The notes under the pieces were generated by a model. That model did no database searches. It was given only the letters and a program-made list of their open reading frames with translations, and was not told where the DNA came from. Shown one piece after another: positions 14,284 through 20,510 of a DNA stretch of 20,510 nt. A program made the translations under genes and the position numbers. Source of the DNA: Flavipsychrobacter sp. (GTDB lineage Bacteria > Bacteroidota > Bacteroidia > Chitinophagales > Chitinophagaceae); the NCBI GenBank assembly GCA_021156265.1, contig JAJNBR010000016.1:1-20510 (forward strand). Reading direction: 5' to 3'. How positions within the stretch are numbered: the stretch's first letter is position 1; every line of letters starts with the position of its first letter.

Positions 14284-15664
14284 ACACCACTATCGTGGTA
14301 TTAGTTCTCATAGCGGCATGAAATGTTGTGAAGATGGCTAAAGCGAAAAGTGAAGCCACTACTCCCCGCCAGGCTGCTATCTTCTGTTTTGACAACCACC
14401 ATATAGGAAAGATCATTAGTACCATGACCACAATAAAACCTCCCAGCCCATGCTCACTAAGCAGTCGTGTAAATTCGGTATGAGCTGCGATATTCTCGTA
14501 GCCATATTTAGATCGAAGTGTTTTTGAAATACCGGGGCCTACACCAAAAACAGGATTGTCCGAAAAGATCAACACATCCGCTATGGCGATGTCACTTCTG
14601 CCCGATAAGATTGAATTAAGGTCTTTTTTATACAGTCCCTGCATTGTACTATAGGTTTCTCCCTTGTATCGCATTAGCAGCAAGTTTCCAGTCAGGCTAT
14701 TAACCTTTTGAAATACAAACACAGATACGAGTGCTACAGCACCAGCTGTCAGACTAAATCTCCAAAATGAGCGAGCACTGGCAAAAATGCCTGGCGCTAA
14801 TGCAACAAATGCCGCAATTGCTGCAACTATCATCCCTCCTCTGGAAAAAGTGAGAAATCCCCGAAAGATCAACAGACCTAGTAGGACAAAGTTTAAAATA
14901 TTAAAGCTAAAGAGCGGTCGTTTCAAGACCTGCAATATGATTAATGCAACTATGCTCGCTCCGATGATCGTAGAAACCTGGTTGCTTGCAAAACCTCCCG
15001 AGGCTACAGAATTTGCGCCGAGATGAAAAGTTGTCGTTGAAAAATCAGACGCTGACAACATCAAATAGACTATAACCGGAACTATTGCGACAACTGAATA
15101 TTGCAACGTGCGGCAAAAGCGCTCAATCGACCACCTTTCATACGAAATGAGGATTAATAACACTGCCAGTTCAGCAATACCCAATAGATTGAATACCCAT
15201 TGGTCTATATCAAACACTACAGCATTAACAACCAGGCTGGGAACAATTGCCCCCACGATCCAATACCCAAAAGTGTGCAGGGAGTGGCCGTTGCGGGAAC
15301 GTGCTCTCAACAACAGCAGCAGGCCTATTGCAACCAGTAAATAGTATTTACCTAGCTCATAAGGCAGCATGGGAGCCCTGGTCATTCTTGCCCAAACCTC
15401 CAATACCGGGGAAGCTGCAATACAATACCATATCCATTCCGTTCTACCCTTTGCAAAACCCACAAGGGTAATTGCAACTATTGCAAGCCACAACATCGAG
15501 ATAACACCGTTGGAATATGTGGCACCGATCCCTAACAGGCAGCAAAGCCCTGCCACAAGAGGTGAAAAGCTGTGTGCGACTATTTCTTTATGGTTAAGCG
15601 CTTGATTCAATCTGGAAAATTTCCGTTTTTGCCCGGTTAATGAAGCGCTCGTATGTAAATACAC
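14201..15664 (-). CDS. O-antigen polymerase/ligase-type membrane protein (Wzy/WaaL family)
   Basis: The frame is 487 aa with about 10-12 transmembrane helices spread over residues 33-475. A large periplasmic loop between helices carries the family signature SGRSDIAIADVLIFSDNPVF, GVGPG and AHTEFTRLLSEHGLGG (roughly 355-408), typical of the Wzy_C/O-antigen ligase domain. FLTFSRGGMIV is the usual cytoplasm-side motif just before it. It would either polymerise undecaprenyl-linked repeat units in the periplasm or ligate the glycan to an acceptor (lipid or protein); sequence alone does not separate these. The longest frame starts with GTG at 15664 and overlaps the upstream GT4 gene by 71 nt. TTG at 15610 would reduce the overlap to 17 nt and lose only a polar 18-residue leader, so the true start may be there. 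Confidence 0.9.
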   Translation of the reverse strand: MYLHTSASLTGQKRKFSRLNQALNHKEIVAHSFSPLVAGLCCLLGIGATYSNGVISMLWLAIVAITLVGFAKGRTEWIWYCIAASPVLEVWARMTRAPMLPYELGKYYLLVAIGLLLLLRARSRNGHSLHTFGYWIVGAIVPSLVVNAVVFDIDQWVFNLLGIAELAVLLILISYERWSIERFCRTLQYSVVAIVPVIVYLMLSASDFSTTTFHLGANSVASGGFASNQVSTIIGASIVALIILQVLKRPLFSFNILNFVLLGLLIFRGFLTFSRGGMIVAAIAAFVALAPGIFASARSFWRFSLTAGAVALVSVFVFQKVNSLTGNLLLMRYKGETYSTMQGLYKKDLNSILSGRSDIAIADVLIFSDNPVFGVGPGISKTLRSKYGYENIAAHTEFTRLLSEHGLGGFIVVMVLMIFPIWWLSKQKIAAWRGVVASLFALAIFTTFHAAMRTNTTIVVYALAAVPVFYYTNKKANHSEEDIIYRQ

Positions 15665-16745
15665 CTGCCATTTTCTGCGCCTCTGAGCTAATTTTTACGA
15701 GCGAGGTGTTTGTAGCAAGATGATTCAACACAGCAATAATATTTTCCACCGAATTATCTTTTAACAGATACCCACTTTCTCCATCACGTACGTACTGGGA
15801 AATAGACGAAACATCTGTGACAACAGGAATACACCCATAGGCTGCGGCTTCGGCAATAACTTTCGGGAAGCCCTCGCTTGTGCTTGGCAATACAACGACA
15901 TGACAGGTCTCATACACCTTGTCCATCTGTTTCCGACTCTGCGACCCTAAAAGATGTATTTTAACCAGGTTATTGTCAACATTTATTTTTCGGGCTATAA
16001 CATGATGCAACTCACCATCGCCTGCAATATAAAGATTCTCGAATCGGGTCGATATCCTGCTGTCCTGCATCGCATCTATCAATTCAAGTATACCTTTTGC
16101 CTTTGTGAGATTACCCGCAAAAATAATATTCAGCGGATCAGTAAACTTCTTCTCCGATGCTTTTAGCGCAGCATGCTTTAGCTCAGCTTCAGAAAGGCAT
16201 GGATTCTCAAAAGACAGAATATGCGGCGGCGTATCGGGCCAGCTACCATTAACCGTAACCTTTACCCGTTGATTGCGATTGAATTTCAATAAATATCTTT
16301 GAATCCTGTACGAAAGCGCCAATTTTTGACCTCTCCAATTGCCGGCATACTTATGCCAGTAAAACCGCTTATGCACTATAGCTAGTAATATGCCTAAAAA
16401 TGCGGGATGTGACGGACCACGAGTGTGTGTATGAGTAGCCTTGGCAGAAAAGCTCAACATGTAATATGCAAAAACAGGGTAGAGCGCAAGCATCCTGAAA
16501 AGATTATACCGCTTCAAAACTCCTGGCATGCCTACTATTCTTATTGACAACGCATGATCAGGTTGTCTCATCGCGTATTTCTTTTCTTCTACTTTACAAG
16601 CTAACCAAACGATCTCATCAAACAGGGGAGCCAAAGCCTCAAGCTCACGCACGACAGGCTCAAAAGCAACATACCCTTCAGCCTCTTTGTAAACAGGCGT
16701 ATCAGATATTACTAGCAGTCTACGGCCTGATAAATTTGCTGACAT
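15594..16745 (-). CDS. GT4-family glycosyltransferase
   Basis: This is a 383-aa GT-B enzyme. The N-terminal acceptor domain begins RRLLVISDTPVYKEAEGYVA and contains THTHTRGPSHPAFLGI and YWHKYAGNWRGQ. The donor domain starts near LNIIFAGNLTKAKGILELID and contains YIAGDGELHHVI and the E-x7-E donor motif in SEGFPKVIAEAAAYGCIPV. It is a retaining-type sugar transferase on the cytoplasmic face of the inner membrane, with unknown donor. ATG 16745 lies within the upstream glycosyltransferase gene (34-nt overlap), and the first strand of the fold begins eight residues later, so this start is sound. The two genes are therefore co-translated. It ends inside the N-terminal region of the polymerase frame. 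Confidence 0.92.
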   Translation of the reverse strand: MSANLSGRRLLVISDTPVYKEAEGYVAFEPVVRELEALAPLFDEIVWLACKVEEKKYAMRQPDHALSIRIVGMPGVLKRYNLFRMLALYPVFAYYMLSFSAKATHTHTRGPSHPAFLGILLAIVHKRFYWHKYAGNWRGQKLALSYRIQRYLLKFNRNQRVKVTVNGSWPDTPPHILSFENPCLSEAELKHAALKASEKKFTDPLNIIFAGNLTKAKGILELIDAMQDSRISTRFENLYIAGDGELHHVIARKINVDNNLVKIHLLGSQSRKQMDKVYETCHVVVLPSTSEGFPKVIAEAAAYGCIPVVTDVSSISQYVRDGESGYLLKDNSVENIIAVLNHLATNTSLVKISSEAQKMAGVFTYERFINRAKTEIFQIESSA

Positions 16746-17734
16746 TTCTCTAAATAGTTTTCAGCACCAAATTTTGCGTGGAACACTGCCTGAAGCTTCT
16801 CTGCCAGGTTGTCTGAATGCTGAATTTTCAGTACGTGCTCTTTCCATTTTTCAACTTCAAAGCTCTCAACAAAATGAATTGGCAGATCTGCCGCAGCCTC
16901 ATTCGCCACTTCCCCCGTTTTATATGAAACAAAGGGAAGACCATGTGCCATGTATTCAAGCAAAACAAGAGGGCCTGTTTCAGACCGTGCCGTATGCAAA
17001 GCAAATTTGTATTTGTGATATAGCTGCGGAATGTTCATAACCCCTTCGACGATCCGGATATTCGGGTTATCTGCTATTTTCTCGCTCAGATAATTATAAT
17101 AGGTGTGGTCAATCCTGTTACCGTAAATATCTAAAGCAATACCTAACTGGGTACATACATCGATGGCAAACTCTATATTTTTTGTGGGCCTGATGTTCGC
17201 AACCAATAATGCTTTTTTGCCTTTAGACTCTGCGTCAATTAATACAGGTGTTAGCGAAATAGTATTAGGAAGTAAAAAAATCTTCCCCGGTTTCAGATGC
17301 CCTTCTGCCCAGTCGGTAAGATCCCTGCTTACGCCAATATAATACCGTGGTTTCAGCAATTTTAGCGTAAAAGGAACCGCCTTGTTAATGTTGATATCGC
17401 CGTAGTGATCCTGAAAGACTACCTTGTACTTGCCTCCAAATAACATTTGAACCGCGCGAACATAAACATAGCAATGGCGCATATGTACATGTACAATATC
17501 AAACTTTTTAAAAAGGCGGTGGGCCTCAATAGCTTTTCTTAAAGAATACTTATTCGCTCTCCGAAGGTAATTCACTTGAATTTCCTTATTTAACGCGAAC
17601 TCGAGTTGCCCGCCATTTACTAGCAACAGAACCTCAGGGGGTATTCCTGATGTGGTAAGAATGTTGACCATGTCAACAAATACCCGTTCAGCTCCTCCTA
17701 CATCTAGAGTGTCTATAACCTGCAGCACTTTCAT
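16712..17734 (-). CDS. GT4-family glycosyltransferase
   Basis: This 340-aa GT-B enzyme is slightly short for the family. It starts MKVLQVIDTLDVGGAERVFV, with the V-G-G-A-E acceptor-side loop characteristic of GT4 enzymes. HVHMRHCYVYVRA and VVFQDHYGDININKA follow. The donor domain contains ALLVANIRPTKNIEFAIDVC (K-N in place of the usual K-G after the hinge), ALDIYGNRIDHTY and the E-x7-E site in RSETGPLVLLEYMAHGLPFV. The donor sugar is unknown. It overlaps the upstream GT2-type gene by 4 nt (ATGA) and the downstream GT4 gene by 34 nt. Confidence 0.92.
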   Translation of the reverse strand: MKVLQVIDTLDVGGAERVFVDMVNILTTSGIPPEVLLLVNGGQLEFALNKEIQVNYLRRANKYSLRKAIEAHRLFKKFDIVHVHMRHCYVYVRAVQMLFGGKYKVVFQDHYGDININKAVPFTLKLLKPRYYIGVSRDLTDWAEGHLKPGKIFLLPNTISLTPVLIDAESKGKKALLVANIRPTKNIEFAIDVCTQLGIALDIYGNRIDHTYYNYLSEKIADNPNIRIVEGVMNIPQLYHKYKFALHTARSETGPLVLLEYMAHGLPFVSYKTGEVANEAAADLPIHFVESFEVEKWKEHVLKIQHSDNLAEKLQAVFHAKFGAENYLEKCQQIYQAVDC

Positions 17735-19302
17735 CGGCTATCTAATAACGCCAAAGCCCTTTCCGCACTGGCTTTATTCTCTTTATATGATCTAGTCAGC
17801 AATGGCAGCTTGTATGTAAAAACCAACCCTCGTAATAATCTGCGAAAGAAACCGCCAGTTATGAGCAGCTGGTTCAGATATTTTATACGTATGTAGCTTT
17901 TGTACTGCTGTTGGGTATAGTATTTTTTTGCGAGGTATATCTCAGAAGATGTGGGCACTGCGATCCTGGTTATTGACCGCTTTGCCATGTGATTTGTAAT
18001 AACTCGTGCATTGTGTGTTCTCAATCCGCCCGAAGGCGCGCGATGATGAAGAATAATCGCTGATGAGTCAAACATCATGATGGCGCCTCTTAAATGACAG
18101 CGCATTGCCAGATCATGGTCTGCCCTTATGTTCTTATTGAAAAACATGTCCATAAAGCCGGCTTCAGCTACCAACGATCGTTTTATCAATGTGATTGGAA
18201 AAGTGTCTGAGAGGAAATAATAGGGATTAAGTGGCTTTAGCGGTATCCCAACCTCAATAACATTCGAAGCCACCATATCGCAATCAAACCGCTGCCTGGT
18301 AGACAGTAATTTCTCTATAAAATCAGGCTTAATGTCGTCCGCGTCGTCGCCTAAAAAAAGCACATAATCACCCTTTGCTTCCCGCAATAATTTATTCCAT
18401 GCCAGACATTGGCCTTTTTCATTTTGGCGGAAATACCTGATGGTAAGTTTGTGAAATTTGCTAAAATCCATATCTACTCTCTCCGCCTCATCGGTCTGGT
18501 CGGTTATCAAAACTTCTACAGGAAGTACTGATTGTTTCGACAATTGCTCTAATTCATTCAGCAGGTAAGAGTACCTGTTCAGCGTTGGTGCTAAAACGGA
18601 TACAGACTCATGTTTCACAGTAGGTATCTTCTGTTCAGATGAATGAACGACCGGCTTTATTACCTGCGGTTTGGTTGAGCGTGCGGACAACCAATCTTTC
18701 AAATTGCGTGTAAAGCGCCTCCGGCTAAGTAGACTCCATGCCTGCCATTTTTTTGAGAAAAATTCGCTAGCAAATATCCATTCATCCTTGTCGATTGCCG
18801 CGAGAACAGGCACAACAGGTTTTACTAAATCGGGAGTATACCTTATTACTGCTCCTGACTTCAATAATTTATATCCCAACGCTACACCGTACATTGCCAG
18901 AGACGAGTAACCTGATGTTATTAATCCGACTTTTCTCAGCGTATCTATTCTTATCAATGCGGCACAGATGCTCAACCGGAATGATGTATGCTCGATTTCA
19001 GCGGGGCCGTTCTTATTGTACATCCAGGTGGGATGCACGTAATTAAGTATCTCAGGCAAATCGCCCAAACCCAATTTAACACCCGCATGCCACGCGTCAA
19101 CGGGACGCTCTGTCAGCTTCTGAAGTACATCCACATCGGGAATCCCCAAATCAAAATCCCATAAAAAAATCCAACCTTCTATATTTTGATCCAGAACTCC
19201 GCGAATCGTGGTGTTTACATTTTTCACGTCACGTTGCAATTGAATGGTGGAACCAAGTTCCCACTCAATAAGTGTATCCCCAAAGTAAAGTAGCGTGATC
19301 AT
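17731..19302 (-). CDS. Two-domain GT2-type glycosyltransferase with degenerate N-terminal GT-A-like half
   Basis: This 523-aa protein is about twice the length of one GT-A domain. The C-terminal half (about 232-450) is a clear GT2 enzyme: VSVLAPTLNRYSYLLNELEQ, VEVLITDQTDE, EKGQCLAWNKLLREAKGDYV, the metal-binding FLGDDADDI (D-D-A-D, 319-322) and RADHDLAMRCHLRGA as the likely catalytic-base region. The N-terminal half (1-165) has GT2-like order (EGWIFLWDFDLGIPD, then ALIRIDTLRKVGLI and YGVALGYKLLKSGAVIRYTP). However, the acidic E-D-x-D expected before GYKLLKSG is missing, so it is probably inactive or structural. A poorly conserved linker (about 170-230) joins them. The last ~70 residues are basic and may touch the membrane. 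The start is 2 nt after the stop of the preceding gene. Donor and acceptor are unknown. Confidence 0.85.
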   Translation of the reverse strand: MITLLYFGDTLIEWELGSTIQLQRDVKNVNTTIRGVLDQNIEGWIFLWDFDLGIPDVDVLQKLTERPVDAWHAGVKLGLGDLPEILNYVHPTWMYNKNGPAEIEHTSFRLSICAALIRIDTLRKVGLITSGYSSLAMYGVALGYKLLKSGAVIRYTPDLVKPVVPVLAAIDKDEWIFASEFFSKKWQAWSLLSRRRFTRNLKDWLSARSTKPQVIKPVVHSSEQKIPTVKHESVSVLAPTLNRYSYLLNELEQLSKQSVLPVEVLITDQTDEAERVDMDFSKFHKLTIRYFRQNEKGQCLAWNKLLREAKGDYVLFLGDDADDIKPDFIEKLLSTRQRFDCDMVASNVIEVGIPLKPLNPYYFLSDTFPITLIKRSLVAEAGFMDMFFNKNIRADHDLAMRCHLRGAIMMFDSSAIILHHRAPSGGLRTHNARVITNHMAKRSITRIAVPTSSEIYLAKKYYTQQQYKSYIRIKYLNQLLITGGFFRRLLRGLVFTYKLPLLTRSYKENKASAERALALLDSR

Positions 19303-19304
19303 GC

Positions 19305-20510
19305 TTATAACTGGTACACCTTATTATAAAACTCAACAAAAGATGCGATCTGATCTTCCTTTCTGAAGCTGCGCTGAACTCTTGCCGCGCCATTCCTACC
19401 GATTCTCCATGCTTCGGATGCATTTTTGTAACACCAGGTCAATTTTTCGGCCATCTCATTTACATCCCATTTGTCAACTACAAATCCGGTTTCTCCATCA
19501 ACAACATTTTCGGCTAGTCCATCTGCATTGGTACAAACTACCGGCACCCCAACTGCCTGAGCTTCCAGAACTGCATTGCAAAACCCCTCAGATATTGCCG
19601 GGTGTAAAAAAACACTGGCCGCTCGTAGTTGTTCCCTAACGCCATCACGCTGCATCCGGCCCAATAATTTGACTTCGTTTTCCAATCCCAGCTCTTCAAT
19701 AGTATACTGTATCGCCTGAAGATGCGGACCCTCACCAATAATCCTATATTCAAATGGAATACCTTTTTGCTTAAGCAAATATGCAGCCCGAATACCGTAT
19801 TCAAATCCTTTCTTCCACACAAGCCGACCCGTGCTTACGATGATCAATTTCTCATTGTTGATCTGGCTTTGAATACCGGGGACAAAGAAAGACGTATCTA
19901 TTGCAGGAGGTATGATCGTTTCTAACCGACCGGGTTTGTAGCCGCGTTTTATAGCGCGGTTCCGAAGGTCATTCCCTAAAAAGTGATACCCATCAAACCG
20001 ATCCCAGGTGGGCGAATAATAACCAGGCGAATCGAGACCGACATAGTTAAGGTCGTATCCACGAAAGCTGACGGTCATTTTCTTTTGTGGAAATATCTCT
20101 TTTAAATAGGAGTACCATGGCGAAATCGCGCCAAATTCAAAATGCCATATATCGTGATGCGAACGGATAAAATAGCTGTTAAAAAACAGTCTTTTGAACA
20201 CTTCGTTACGATGTAGCCTCTGCACATTGGAAAGAAAACTAAAAACCCCGGCTGGTCTCAACGTCAATGCAACATTTTGTACCATAAATTTTGCCAGGCT
20301 CCCAAGCGAAAACCGCATGGGCTGCAGATATATCTTTCCGGCAAATCCATTTGAACGGAGTATGCTGTAGTACTTTTCCCTGTTAGCAGGAGTATCCCAA
20401 GCCAGTATATCCAGGTCAAACTGCTTATCTAGTCCAACAAACTTTGCTGTAAGAAATGATAATTCATCCGGCAAACGGTTAAGGACTATCAAAAGAGATG
20501 GCTTTCTAGC
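19305..20510 (-). CDS. GT4-family glycosyltransferase, N-terminus beyond window
   Basis: The reading frame stays open to the right edge. The residues ahead of the first in-window start codon (TTG 20492) read A-R-K-P-S-L, which look like the usual basic lead-in to the first Rossmann strand (LLIVLNRLPDE). The true start is therefore probably just outside, and only a few residues should be missing. Donor-domain features are LIIVSTGRLVWKKGFEYGIR (R-x3-K-K-G hinge), FEYRIIGEGPHLQAI and the E-x7-E site in HPAISEGFCNAVLEAQAVGV. This is close to the colanic-acid WcaL / AmsK type of GT4 enzymes, which add a late sugar to an exopolysaccharide unit; that assignment is tentative. It is the first gene of the leftward glycan operon visible here. 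Confidence 0.9.
   Translation of the reverse strand, partial: ARKPSLLIVLNRLPDELSFLTAKFVGLDKQFDLDILAWDTPANREKYYSILRSNGFAGKIYLQPMRFSLGSLAKFMVQNVALTLRPAGVFSFLSNVQRLHRNEVFKRLFFNSYFIRSHHDIWHFEFGAISPWYSYLKEIFPQKKMTVSFRGYDLNYVGLDSPGYYSPTWDRFDGYHFLGNDLRNRAIKRGYKPGRLETIIPPAIDTSFFVPGIQSQINNEKLIIVSTGRLVWKKGFEYGIRAAYLLKQKGIPFEYRIIGEGPHLQAIQYTIEELGLENEVKLLGRMQRDGVREQLRAASVFLHPAISEGFCNAVLEAQAVGVPVVCTNADGLAENVVDGETGFVVDKWDVNEMAEKLTWCYKNASEAWRIGRNGAARVQRSFRKEDQIASFVEFYNKVYQL

Noticed and set aside
8087..20510. Signs of an integrated mobile element in the glycan locus
   Set aside because: I found no transposase, integrase, tRNA target or flanking direct repeats. Base composition shows no obvious break by eye.

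Overview
The window looks like chromosomal DNA from a Bacteroidota bacterium, most like Chitinophagaceae or a relative. The reasons are the ECF sigma / anti-sigma / outer-membrane-protein arrangement, several TAnnTTTG boxes (the Bacteroidetes -7 promoter element) just upstream of genes, few Shine-Dalgarno sequences, and an RsuA/RluB-type pseudouridine synthase with a very long charged repeat tail. Genus and species cannot be fixed from this sequence. I see no RNA gene, insertion sequence, CRISPR array or phage gene.

Left part (1-5903), housekeeping and envelope stress. An amidohydrolase (cut by the left edge) and the repeat-bearing pseudouridine synthase run leftwards. A small secreted beta-barrel-type protein starts divergently from the synthase. 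Next comes a tight rightward operon of ECF sigma factor, membrane-anchored anti-sigma-like protein and outer-membrane beta-barrel protein. It ends at a strong bidirectional hairpin terminator shared with a convergent gene for a histidine phosphotransfer (Hpt) protein.

Right part (6150-20510), a surface-glycan locus. One rightward gene encodes a membrane-bound FlaA1/CapD/PglF-type NDP-sugar 4,6-dehydratase. Facing it, with a 4-bp stop-codon overlap, is the end of a long leftward operon that begins beyond the right edge. In transcription order the operon encodes a GT4 glycosyltransferase (cut by the edge), a two-domain GT2-type protein, two GT4 enzymes, a Wzy/WaaL-type O-antigen polymerase or ligase, a GT4 enzyme, a CapK/PaaK-like adenylate-forming enzyme, a WbuB-like GT4 enzyme, a SAM methyltransferase, a DegT/DnrJ/EryC1/StrS sugar aminotransferase and a small PglC-type phosphoglycosyl transferase.

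As a working model, the dehydratase and aminotransferase make a UDP-4-amino-4,6-dideoxy-HexNAc. The PglC-type enzyme loads it on undecaprenyl phosphate, the GT4/GT2 enzymes extend it, and the polymerase or ligase polymerises or transfers it. The methyltransferase and CapK-like enzyme may add decorations. No flippase, chain-length regulator, Wza-type exporter or sugar acetyltransferase lies in the window; they may lie to the right or elsewhere.

No wholly new system is evident. The features most worth a second look are the repeat-expanded tail of the pseudouridine synthase, the tandem GT-A protein with a degenerate N-terminal half, the orphan adenylate-forming enzyme, an apparent internal promoter in front of the aminotransferase, and long overlaps or unusual starts around the polymerase.
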